NCBI GenBank assembly: GCA_045809925.1
Contig: JBJMWX010000055.1
Location: 1 to 12,987, forward strand
Direction: 5' to 3'
Length of the DNA stretch: 12,987 nt
From: CADDYX01 sp045809925
GTDB taxonomy: Bacteria > Verrucomicrobiota > Verrucomicrobiia > Chthoniobacterales > UBA10450
In this document: in pieces, positions 1-6,190 of the stretch
Numbering within the stretch: the stretch's first letter is position 1
Layout of the letters: every line of letters begins with the position of its first letter
Notes under the pieces: model-generated
What the model saw: the letters and a program-made list of their open reading frames with translations, nothing else
The model's database searches: none
What the model was told of the DNA's origin: nothing
Translations under genes and position numbers: made by a program

Positions 1-2
1 CA

Positions 3-296
3 TGGGTCAAGGCGCATGGACTGCCCTCGGGCAGTCACGGAGACATTTATGACACATCCGTGCTCATGTACCTCGGAGGAGACACCTACGTGCGGAGGGA
101 CAAGCTTGTGGCAGGCGACCCGGAACTCCAACCGGCGGAGAAAACCGACCGCAGCAAGCCACTGATAGATAACGGCGTTATAGGTGATCCAAGACCTTCA
201 ACACCGGAAATGGGCAAGGTGTTTTTCGAGATGAAAGTTCGAAATGCTGTGGAGCAAATCCGTTCTCTGCTGTCCGCTGAAGCGCGCGCACAATAA
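3..296 (+). CDS. Creatininase-family amidohydrolase, C-terminal part (5' end outside window)
   Basis: The frame is open from the first complete codon at base 3 and ends at TAA 294-296, giving the last 97 residues of a protein whose start lies left of the window. The visible part carries H-G-D-I-Y-D-T-S near its beginning, which fits the family pattern of a His followed five residues later by an acidic residue and Thr-Ser. Its tail has N-G-V-I-G-D-P-R, the usual creatininase-family ending before the last helix. Family members are metal-dependent amidohydrolases acting on cyclic amides or peptide-like substrates; the substrate here cannot be told. An internal ATG at 66 is not the start, because the conserved metal-site region lies upstream of it. 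The gene converges on the peroxiredoxin gene. Family call fairly sure, specific function unknown. Confidence 0.7.
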   Translation, partial: WVKAHGLPSGSHGDIYDTSVLMYLGGDTYVRRDKLVAGDPELQPAEKTDRSKPLIDNGVIGDPRPSTPEMGKVFFEMKVRNAVEQIRSLLSAEARAQ

Positions 297-425
297 TGGA
301 TGGCTGCTCTCAAACCGGCCAAGACCGCGCTCGTATCCCTGGCACTGATCAAAAGAAGTCGTTCTTCAGGGCTTATGACAGAGCGTCAGTTGGGCGCCGA
401 GTTGAACGCGCTCCCCTGCCAAAGA

Positions 426-451
426 CGGCGCGGCGCACCTCTCGCGCGCCG
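426..451 (-). terminator. GC-rich hairpin just past the peroxiredoxin stop codon (weak terminator candidate)
   Basis: CGGCGCG (426-432) pairs with CGCGCCG (445-451) around a 12-nt loop. It starts nine bases beyond the peroxiredoxin stop on the minus strand and lies between two converging genes. The minus-strand run after it (TCTTTGG) is only weakly T-rich, so this is a possible bidirectional stem and not a clear intrinsic terminator. Confidence 0.3.
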
Positions 452-459
452 GTGACCTG

Positions 460-1113
460 CTACTGTGGCTGCGGAACGATCCGCAGGTAAGGCTTCGGCG
501 CTTTCCAGCCGTCCGGGTAACGCTTCTTCGCTTCTTCATCCGAGACCGATCCGGCGATGATCACGTCGTCGCCCGGCTTCCAGTTCACCGGGGTTGCGAC
601 CTGGTGCTTCGCTGTCAGCTGGAGTGAATCGATCACGCGCAGCACTTCGTCGAAGTTGCGGCCCGTGGTCATCGGATAAATCAGAATAAGCTTAATCTTC
701 TTGTCGGGACCGACGACGTAAACGTTCCGCACCGTCGCGTTATCCGCTGGTGTCCGCTTTTTGGCCTCGCCCGAAACATCGGCAGGAAGCATTCCGTAGA
801 GCTTCGCGACTTTGAAATCAGCGTCACCGATGATCGGATAATTGGGCGCGTGACCCTGTGTCTCCTCAATGTCTTTGGCCCAACCTTTGTGGTCGCCGGT
901 CGAATCGACCGATAGCCCCATGATCTTGACGTTTCTGCGCTCGAATTCCGGCTTGATCCTCGCCATGTAGCCGAGCTCAGTGGTGCAAACCGGAGTAAAA
1001 TCCTTCGGATGAGAGAAGAGGATGGCCCAGGAGTTGCCAATCCAGTCATGAAAGCGAATTGGCCCTTCGCTTGTCTCCGCTTCGAAATCTGGTGCTATCT
1101 CGCCGATCTTCAT
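460..1113 (-). CDS. 1-Cys peroxiredoxin (Prx6 subfamily)
   Basis: 217 residues. Reduces hydrogen peroxide and organic hydroperoxides in the cytoplasm using one peroxidatic cysteine. The AhpC/TSA thioredoxin-like domain fills the N-terminal two thirds. The peroxidatic motif is F-T-P-V-C-T-T-E, with Cys43 as the only cysteine in the protein, so there is no resolving Cys and it must be a 1-Cys enzyme. T-T-G-R-N supplies the usual active-site Arg. The C-terminal 1-cysPrx domain has P-V-N-W-K-P-G-D-D-V and Y-P-D-G-W, hallmarks of the Prx6 branch; the length is normal for the family. I chose ATG 1113 because AGAAGGA precedes it and the family normally begins M-K-I-G-x-x-A-P-D-F; the frame runs on to a TTG at 1188, which would add 25 unlikely residues. 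It is last in a four-gene minus-strand block, 75 bp after the methyltransferase, with a likely promoter of its own. Confidence 0.95.
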   Translation of the reverse strand: MKIGEIAPDFEAETSEGPIRFHDWIGNSWAILFSHPKDFTPVCTTELGYMARIKPEFERRNVKIMGLSVDSTGDHKGWAKDIEETQGHAPNYPIIGDADFKVAKLYGMLPADVSGEAKKRTPADNATVRNVYVVGPDKKIKLILIYPMTTGRNFDEVLRVIDSLQLTAKHQVATPVNWKPGDDVIIAGSVSDEEAKKRYPDGWKAPKPYLRIVPQPQ

Positions 1114-1142
1114 AATTTTCCTTCTGTTCTGGGCTAGCAGCG

Positions 1143-1172
1143 ATTGTCTTCCGACCAGCGATTGGAAGTCAA
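1143..1172 (-). promoter_or_regulatory. Candidate sigma-70 type promoter of the peroxiredoxin gene
   Basis: On the minus strand TTGACT (1172-1167) is followed after 18 bp by GACAAT (1148-1143), about 30 bases upstream of the peroxiredoxin ATG at 1113. The match is five of six and four of six to the standard boxes. A 9-bp direct repeat (CAGCGATTG in + orientation, 1138-1146 and 1156-1164) overlaps the -10 box and spacer. Read by eye only. Confidence 0.4.
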
Positions 1173-1188
1173 CACCGGCGGCCTTCAA

Positions 1189-1797
1189 TTAGCCCGGGCC
1201 CGAACCTAGCTGCCATTCCTGCCACGTTTCTTTTCCACCGAAGATCGGCAATGAATCGGTAACGGGCTCACTTTTTCGTAAATAGAAGTGGCCGCCAAAA
1301 ATCTCCAACGCCTTGGATTCAGTTAACGGGAAAGGCGGCGGATCGGATTCTACCCCGTAAAAGAAAAAGCCGGCGAGCACAGCACCCGGCCGCAACAGCT
1401 CCGCCACACGCGCGGCATAATCATTCCACAACCGTGGAGGCAACGAGCAAAGAAATGTTCGTTCGTAGACCGCATCGAAAACGGCGGCGCCGAAATCGTA
1501 ATTGAAAAAGTCCGCGAGAATAATCCTGTCCGTCAGTCTCGGCAGACTTTCCTTCGCGCGCTCCACCGCGACCGGAGAAAAATCGATGGCTGTGACGCGA
1601 TGGCCGGCGCGATCGAAGGCAGCTACTGCCCGCGGGTCATCGCCGCAACCCGGAATTAATATCTTCGAGTCGCGTTGGAGCGATCGAATGAAGGCGTGGA
1701 GACGCTCCGGCAGATGGCCAATTTTCCACGGCGTTTTCGCAGTGGCATACCGTTTCGACCAGAAATCCGGATGCGTGCTGGGGGGTTCATCTTCCAC
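1189..1797 (-). CDS. TPMT-type SAM-dependent methyltransferase (possible thiol methyltransferase)
   Basis: 202 residues, cytoplasmic. It belongs to the thiopurine S-methyltransferase-like class I methyltransferases. F-W-S-K-R-Y (12-17) and T-P-W (22-24) form the N-terminal family signature. I-L-I-P-G-C-G-D-D (46-54) is the SAM-binding loop, and V-T-A-I-D-F-S (68-74) holds the acidic residue (Asp72) for the SAM ribose. Y-E-R-T-F (111-115) and L-R-P-G-A-V-L (135-141) follow in the usual order. The only in-frame start after the preceding stop is GTG 1797; its Shine-Dalgarno is poor, and it sits 39 bases past the sulfite oxidase stop in the same frame, so translation may depend on the upstream gene. 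Family members methylate sulfur, selenium or halide acceptors. The sulfur-oxidation neighbours suggest a thiol or sulfide acceptor, which is inference. A variant methyltransferase for another small molecule remains possible. Confidence 0.85.
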   Translation of the reverse strand: MEDEPPSTHPDFWSKRYATAKTPWKIGHLPERLHAFIRSLQRDSKILIPGCGDDPRAVAAFDRAGHRVTAIDFSPVAVERAKESLPRLTDRIILADFFNYDFGAAVFDAVYERTFLCSLPPRLWNDYAARVAELLRPGAVLAGFFFYGVESDPPPFPLTESKALEIFGGHFYLRKSEPVTDSLPIFGGKETWQEWQLGSGPG

Positions 1798-1836
1798 AAA
1801 GATTTGAAGGTAGTGCCGAAGCCGGTGCCAAATGAA

Positions 1837-2889
1837 TTACCGGACCTCTACTTCGGTCGGCAGGAGATGGTTGATCATGTACGTCCCGCGATCGCCGCCA
1901 CGGCTGGTGGGCTGCGTTGCGCCCCGGGAATCGGTCGCGCGCGCAATGATGGTGTAGCGGCCAGGCCTGGCGGGCGTGCGCCACTCGTACTCCCACAGAC
2001 GCCACGCGTTTTTGACCGCGTCCCCGAGAAGCTTTGCGGCATTCCACGTTTGGCCCGAGTCGATGCTGACTTCGACTTGCACTACATCGGCTGTTCCACT
2101 CCAGGCGGCGCCGCGCACTCGGTAGCTCGAGTTTGCCGCGATGGTCTCGTTTTCCTCGGGGCGCGCAATCTGAGCCTTGGTTTGTAGTTCCGTCAGTGGG
2201 ATGAGGGTGGGCAGCGCGCCAGAACGGTCCCAGTAAGAGTAATCGAGTGACTGATAGAAACCGTTGAAGGGTTTGTCGCTCACGATGATTCGGCGAAGCC
2301 ATTTCACCGAGGCCATCGCGTACCAGCCGGGCACAATCGCGCGGAGCGGGAAACCGTGCGCCGCCGTCAGTGTTTCCCCGTTCATTTCATAAGCTAGCAA
2401 CACATCCGAGCGCGCCTTGCTCAACGGCAGACTGCGGCAGAAGGATATTTTCCCGGCCGGCGTCGGCGTTTTGTCGACTTCGCCTTCATCAGCGCCGTCG
2501 AGAATAACTTCAATCGCACTCGCCTTCGATTTGGCGCGATCAAGCAGAGCGGCGAGAGGCACACCGGTCCACGATGCGTTTCCGACTGCGCCCAGTCCCC
2601 ATTGAACCCCCTTCGCTTTGGGCTTGAGATAAATGCGATTGTTCCCCGCGCACTCCAGCGTTGCGCTAATCGTTCGCGGTTCCATCGCGCGCAGATCGTC
2701 ATAAGTCAGCTCGAAAGGCGCGTCGACGTCACCTTCGATTCTCAAACGCCACTCTTGCGCGGCAACTTGGGGAATCGGAAAATGACACCGCACATAGAAC
2801 AACTCGTTAGGCGTGATGAATCCGCCGAGGCTCGAGAACGGCATCTCGAGATTGAGCGGGTCCTGCTCGCGAACGATGAGGTCGCTCAC
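1837..2889 (-). CDS. Sulfite oxidase-type molybdopterin oxidoreductase, no signal peptide
   Basis: 350 residues. The N-terminal Oxidored_molyb domain (about 10-205) carries L-E-C-A-G-N-N-R (78-85). Cys80 would be the thiolate ligand of molybdenum, and Arg85 matches the active-site Arg of animal sulfite oxidase. H-G-F-P-L-R-A-I-V-P-G-W (178-189) followed by V-K-W-L is the second cofactor-binding signature. The C-terminal Mo-co dimerisation domain (about 225-350) has G-A-A-W-S-G and V-S-I-D-S-G-Q-T-W. There is no Tat signal, cytochrome b5 or haem domain, so a cytoplasmic enzyme using a diffusible electron acceptor is likely. GTG 2889 overlaps the upstream stop codon as GTGA, implying translational coupling, and gives the normal family N-terminus (N-L-E-M-P-F then F-I-T-P-N). 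Expected reaction: sulfite to sulfate. No molybdenum cofactor genes are in the window. The domain is sure; the substrate is supported mainly by the neighbouring persulfide dioxygenase. Confidence 0.9.
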   Translation of the reverse strand: MSDLIVREQDPLNLEMPFSSLGGFITPNELFYVRCHFPIPQVAAQEWRLRIEGDVDAPFELTYDDLRAMEPRTISATLECAGNNRIYLKPKAKGVQWGLGAVGNASWTGVPLAALLDRAKSKASAIEVILDGADEGEVDKTPTPAGKISFCRSLPLSKARSDVLLAYEMNGETLTAAHGFPLRAIVPGWYAMASVKWLRRIIVSDKPFNGFYQSLDYSYWDRSGALPTLIPLTELQTKAQIARPEENETIAANSSYRVRGAAWSGTADVVQVEVSIDSGQTWNAAKLLGDAVKNAWRLWEYEWRTPARPGRYTIIARATDSRGATQPTSRGGDRGTYMINHLLPTEVEVR

Positions 2890-4274
2890 TTCTCGACCGG
2901 CAGCTTCGCGGCTTTCCAGGCGTGAAAGCTTCCCGGGAGGTTGCGGACATCGTCGAACCCTTCCTGCTGCAGCATGCTCGCCGCGAGGCTGGCGCGGTAG
3001 CCGGTGGCGCAGTAGACGAGCACCGGCCGTTGCCTGTCGAGTTCACCGAACCGCTTCGGCAATTGCGGGAGAAAGATATGCGTCGCGCCGGGGATGTGGC
3101 CATTTCTCCATTCGGCCGGTCCGCGAACATCGAGGAGCTGGAGACCGTTTCGCGACGCCTGCAATTCGTGGACGGTCATCTGAGGCAGCTCGCGCAAGCG
3201 ATAACCAGCGTTCTGCCACGCGCGCATTCCCCCAACGAGATAGCCGGCAAATTTTGTGTAGCCGGTTCGGACAAAAAGCTGCGCGACTTTTTCAACCTCG
3301 GCGTCGCTTTCGAGGACAAGCAGGATCGGTTTTTCCGGATCAAGCAGCCAACCGGCCCAGATTGAAAGGATGGGTGACGCTGCAATGTTGAGCGCCCCTT
3401 CGATATGGCCGCCGCCGAAGGCCAGCATCGTGCGGGTATCGACAAGGTGAAATTTCTTCTCGTCGACCATTTGCTTGAAGGCCGACGGGGCGAGCGCCGG
3501 AATCATCGGCAGGTTTCCGAGCACTTCCGGACCGGCGGCGTTCACTTTCTTCATCCGCTTGTAGTAGGTCGGTTCCGGTGGAGGCGTAGCCAGCGCATAT
3601 TCGACGAATGCCTCGCGCTCATTGCGCTGGTAATACGGATTGAAACGCTTTTCGTAACCGATCGTGCTGTCGAGTCGCTCGCCGATGTCAGCTCCGCACG
3701 GTGAGCCGCTGCCGTGCGACGGATAAATGATCACGCCGTCGTGCAGCTTGGCATAGAAATTCCAGAGCGTGTCGTAGAGCTGCGACGCGAGTTTGTCCGC
3801 ATCGCGGCCGAGGAGATCAGGCCGCCCGGCGGAGCTGACAAAGAGGGAATCGCCGGTGAAAACCCCCCATGGTGTCTCGGCGTGATCTTCCTCCGCGGCG
3901 ACGTAACTGACGTGTTCCGGGGTGTGGCCAGGGGTATGACGTACCGTCAAAATGAGCGACCCAAACTTGAACTCATCGCCGTCTTTTACGGTCTCGCGAT
4001 CGAAGCCGTATTCCGCTCCTCCTTCGCCGCTCGCGTAGATTTTCGCCGTGCCGGTGCGAGCAGCGAGCTCGCGTGAGCCGCTTACCAGATCGGCGTGAAT
4101 GTGGGTTTCGAAGATGTGTGTGATCGAAACACCGCTCTTGCGCGCCAGCTCGAGGTAAATTTCGACGTCCGGCCGTGGGTCGATCACCGCCGCCGTGCCT
4201 TCTTCGTCATCGCCTATCAGATAAGATACGGCGGCGATCCCGTCCGTTACGATTCGTTCAAGAATTAAAGACAT
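2886..4274 (-). CDS. CstB-like persulfide dioxygenase-sulfurtransferase (MBL, pseudo-rhodanese, rhodanese)
   Basis: 462 residues, three domains. (1) A metallo-beta-lactamase fold (about 1-245) with T-H-I-H-A-D (57-62), H-T-P-G-H (113-117) and T-G-D-S-L (140-144): the ETHE1/persulfide dioxygenase set, with His58, His117 and Asp142 as likely Fe(II) ligands. (2) A rhodanese fold (about 255-360) where the active-site cysteine is missing (L-V-L-E-S instead of a Cys loop), so a pseudo-rhodanese. (3) A catalytic rhodanese with V-Y-C-A-T-G-Y-R, Cys422. This order matches Staphylococcus aureus CstB (about 444 residues), which oxidises thiol persulfides and makes thiosulfate. An extra Cys193 in S-P-C-G lies where CstB is known to have a functional cysteine. 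ATG 4274 was chosen because the frame only extends upstream to a TTG at 4307, outside the conserved start. First gene of the sulfur block. No sulfide:quinone reductase or CsoR/CstR repressor is visible beside it. Confidence 0.9.
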   Translation of the reverse strand: MSLILERIVTDGIAAVSYLIGDDEEGTAAVIDPRPDVEIYLELARKSGVSITHIFETHIHADLVSGSRELAARTGTAKIYASGEGGAEYGFDRETVKDGDEFKFGSLILTVRHTPGHTPEHVSYVAAEEDHAETPWGVFTGDSLFVSSAGRPDLLGRDADKLASQLYDTLWNFYAKLHDGVIIYPSHGSGSPCGADIGERLDSTIGYEKRFNPYYQRNEREAFVEYALATPPPEPTYYKRMKKVNAAGPEVLGNLPMIPALAPSAFKQMVDEKKFHLVDTRTMLAFGGGHIEGALNIAASPILSIWAGWLLDPEKPILLVLESDAEVEKVAQLFVRTGYTKFAGYLVGGMRAWQNAGYRLRELPQMTVHELQASRNGLQLLDVRGPAEWRNGHIPGATHIFLPQLPKRFGELDRQRPVLVYCATGYRASLAASMLQQEGFDDVRNLPGSFHAWKAAKLPVEK

Positions 4275-4318
4275 AGTGTTCCGGCTTTCTCCCGGCGCGG
4301 CGCGCAAACGCCAGGGCC

Positions 4319-4324
4319 TTTATA
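4319..4324 (-). promoter_or_regulatory. Possible -10 box for the sulfur operon
   Basis: TATAAA on the minus strand, 45 bases upstream of the ATG at 4274, within a 163-bp divergent gap. No good -35 hexamer lies at the usual distance; TTGAAC is 23 bp upstream, which is too far. Weak candidate. Confidence 0.25.
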
Positions 4325-4437
4325 CAGCGACAAACGGGCTGCTGTCTGTTCAAAAGTTGCGGCGTGAGAGATGATCGTGGAGCGTGATGTGTATCGTGTT
4401 GCCGCCGGCCATTGGCTCAGGTTGTTCTCCTAAGACG

Positions 4438-4893
4438 GTGAAGCGCCTTCTCCTCACCTGTGTGATGGCTCTGGCTGCGGCGATGTCATTGTCCGCCAGC
4501 GCAATCACGGACGAAGACGATATCCTGCGGCTGCATAGGTCACTGATTGACGCCTGGCACATGAATGACTTTGCCACGCTCAACTCGATCATCGCCGACG
4601 ATTTTCAGTTTTGGTCATTCAAGGGTGAGCGTCGAAACAAGGCGGATCTGTTGAAGCTTGTGGCAAGAAGCCAGACGAGTGGCGACACCCGCCTGCATAC
4701 GGAGGTGGAAGACCCGAGGGTCCGCGTCTATGGAGACAGCGCAATCTTGACGTGCAGGATCATCGATACGGGGAAGCATGCCGATGGGACGACATTTACC
4801 GGAAAGACCGCCGACACCCACGTCTTTGTGCGACGCGGAGAAAAGTGGGTGTTGGTGGCCGAACATGAAACCCTCCTTCAGCCGATAAAGTAA
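4438..4893 (+). CDS. Secreted NTF2-like (SnoaL/DUF4440-type) protein
   Basis: 151 residues from GTG 4438. The N-terminus is a standard signal peptide: K-R, a hydrophobic stretch, then S-A-S-A with likely cleavage before I-T-D-E. The mature part (about 129 residues) has the NTF2-like pattern: an opening helix (I-L-R-L-H-R-S-L-I-D-A-W), D-D-F-Q-F-W-S, V-R-V-Y-G-D-S-A-I-L-T, and a final strand with R-R-G-E-K-W-V-L-V-A-E-H-E. In this family the cone-shaped fold binds small hydrophobic ligands or serves as an enzyme pocket; no catalytic residues can be assigned. Start is uncertain: ATG 4387 in the same frame has GGAG four bases upstream and would add 17 residues before the signal peptide. It is divergent from the sulfur block and 11 bp ahead of the EthD gene, so the two are probably one operon. 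Function unknown. Confidence 0.75.
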   Translation: MKRLLLTCVMALAAAMSLSASAITDEDDILRLHRSLIDAWHMNDFATLNSIIADDFQFWSFKGERRNKADLLKLVARSQTSGDTRLHTEVEDPRVRVYGDSAILTCRIIDTGKHADGTTFTGKTADTHVFVRRGEKWVLVAEHETLLQPIK

Positions 4894-4904
4894 CAGGAGG
4901 AGGT

Positions 4905-5339
4905 ATGTCGCCAGACGAGCTTGTTCTCGTTAGGCCTGTTGCATCCGCGATCAGTCTTGACTCAGCAGCCGGCGGCGACACAATCATGTCCACCTCGCTC
5001 CGGACTCACCTGCCTCCTCTTATGCCTAAGATGATTGTGTTGTACCCGCCGCCGACCGACGCGGCCACCTTTGAAAGGCGGTATCGGCTGGAGCATACGC
5101 CGATGGTGCTGGAAAAGATTATCGGGCTGAAAAAGTTTGTCGCCGCTCGAGTCATTGGCACTCCCAATACTACTACCGGAGTCGCTCCTTACCAGCGAGT
5201 CTCGGAGTTGTACTTCGATTCCGCGGATTCGCTTCAGGCGGCAATGTCATCGGCGGGCGGCCAGGCAACTGTAGATCACGCCCTCGAGATTTCGACAGGC
5301 GGCCCGCCGTTGGTCTTGATCGCGGAGGACGACGCCTGA
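4905..5339 (+). CDS. EthD-family (dimeric alpha-beta barrel) protein with N-terminal extension
   Basis: 144 residues. The EthD domain covers about 40-144: M-P-K-M-I-V-L-Y-P opens the first strand, Y-R-L-E-H-T-P-M (60-67) holds the conserved His64, and E-L-Y-F-D-S-A-D-S-L starts the second half. Small proteins of this fold dimerise; EthD is needed for ETBE degradation in Rhodococcus, but most members have unknown roles. ATG 4905 is preceded directly by AGGAGGAGGT, the best Shine-Dalgarno in the window, so I take it as the start although the family normally begins at Met40 (ATG 5022, which is preceded by pyrimidines and has no ribosome site). The resulting 39-residue leader has no membrane or signal character I recognise. 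The gene lies 11 bp behind the NTF2-like gene and is probably co-transcribed with it. Confidence 0.8.
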   Translation: MSPDELVLVRPVASAISLDSAAGGDTIMSTSLRTHLPPLMPKMIVLYPPPTDAATFERRYRLEHTPMVLEKIIGLKKFVAARVIGTPNTTTGVAPYQRVSELYFDSADSLQAAMSSAGGQATVDHALEISTGGPPLVLIAEDDA

Positions 5340-5575
5340 GACAAACCGGGGCGACTGGTGCGTACCGGACGAGTTTTTAAAGAGCGCACGCCGCCACTCG
5401 CGCCCATCATCGCCGAGCGCCTCTAAGATGCCTTTTTCGATGCGATATCCCCTTTGTCGACGACAAGGCGCCGAAAGAGGACGTGGTGCTTAAGCTAGTT
5501 GATTACCGCTTCGGAGTTTGCGGGCAAGAGCGAGCCGATACTGACGACGGCGTTCCTCCCGTATCCTGAAAACAA
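5340..5575. other. Stretch with no credible gene, possibly decayed coding sequence
   Basis: No start-to-stop frame here looks like a protein I know. Short open runs in different frames (one with V-D-D-K-A-P-K-E-D-V-V-L ending at TGA 5567, one with F-K-E-R-T-P-P-L-A-P ending at a TAA near 5424) could be remnants of an old gene broken by indels, but there is no match to a neighbour to prove it. A T5 run near 5371-5375 follows no strong stem. Confidence 0.3.
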
Positions 5576-5606
5576 AGCGAGGCGGAAATGGTGTCTCCGC
5601 CTCGCT
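5576..5606 (-). terminator. Intrinsic terminator of the small secreted protein gene
   Basis: A perfect 11-bp stem, AGCGAGGCGGA (5576-5586) with TCCGCCTCGCT (5596-5606), and a 9-nt loop. Read on the minus strand the stem is followed by TTGTTTTC, a T-rich tail; in the + direction the tail is CCGACAAAAAC. It therefore serves the minus-strand gene, whose stop codon is 21 bp upstream. Confidence 0.8.
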
Positions 5607-5627
5607 CCGACAAAAACCTAGTTCGCG

Positions 5628-6098
5628 CTATTTGACCTTCTCGTAAACGGCAACGCTCTGTAGCCGTTTCTTCCCACGCATCGCCGTAGTCGTGACGGTG
5701 CGGGTTTTCCCGTCGGGAGAAACTACCACGACGCCGCTGTAGATAACCTGTCCGCCGCTCTTTCCCGCGAAGTTCAGTGTGTGGTCGTTCACCTTTGTAT
5801 AGGCGCGCGCGTCCGAGGTCGGATCACCGGTGACAGGGTAATCGTGGCCGTCGAAGTTGCCTTTCCATTCGCTGTGCATCGGCTGGCCATGAGCGTCAAC
5901 GCCTGAGACGGTGACCTTGGTCTTAAAGAAGGACCACTCGTAGTCCACCATATCGTTTCTACCCATATAACGGCTGAGCTTCGACCTGGCCGGGTCCAGC
6001 TTCCACGTGCCGATTTGCACGTCGCGTATTTCCGCAAGACAGGCGGCGGTGGTTAAAAAACAGAGCAGCACTGCCAAACCAAAAGTTTGTTTTTTCAT
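5628..6098 (-). CDS. Small secreted protein of unknown function (lipocalin-like beta type)
   Basis: 156 residues. The signal peptide begins M-K-K, has a hydrophobic core and ends A-C-L-A, with likely cleavage before E-I-R-D. The cysteine is not in a proper lipobox (T-A-A-C), so soluble periplasmic export is more likely than a lipoprotein. The mature part starts G-T-W-K-L-D-P-A-R-S-K and continues with H-S-E-W-K-G-N-F-D-G-H-D-Y-P-V-T-G-D-P, then K-V-N-D-H-T-L and S-P-D-G-K-T-R-T-V-T-T. I recognise this pattern from families of small secreted hypothetical proteins common in Acidobacteriota and Verrucomicrobiota, mostly beta strand. No enzymatic residues can be named. It has its own terminator, and a 92-bp gap separates it from the divergent OmdA-type gene. 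The ribosome site before ATG 6098 is weak. Confidence 0.7.
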   Translation of the reverse strand: MKKQTFGLAVLLCFLTTAACLAEIRDVQIGTWKLDPARSKLSRYMGRNDMVDYEWSFFKTKVTVSGVDAHGQPMHSEWKGNFDGHDYPVTGDPTSDARAYTKVNDHTLNFAGKSGGQVIYSGVVVVSPDGKTRTVTTTAMRGKKRLQSVAVYEKVK

Positions 6099-6190
6099 GC
6101 CGGATGATGAAGGCCGCAGTTTGGTTTGCGGTCAATACTTTTTTCGTGATAAGAGACTGGCGGTGAAACATTTGTGTAATATCAGGTAAA

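Noticed and set aside
375..455. 26-codon + frame with AGGG four bases before ATG
   Set aside because: Very short, no recognisable pattern, and its end forms the GC-rich hairpin between converging genes; chance is the simpler explanation.
469..486. Perfect 7-bp stem with 4-nt loop (CTGCGGA/TCCGCAG)
   Set aside because: Lies inside the last codons of the peroxiredoxin and has no T-tract on either side; not a terminator.
296..490. 64-codon + frame starting in the TAATG overlap with the creatininase stop
   Set aside because: It runs antisense into the peroxiredoxin C-terminus, is Arg-rich in the way of shadow frames, and matches no family I know.
1837..2302. Long alternative frames on both strands inside the sulfite oxidase gene
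   Set aside because: They are offset shadows of a gene with a clear molybdopterin-binding signature.
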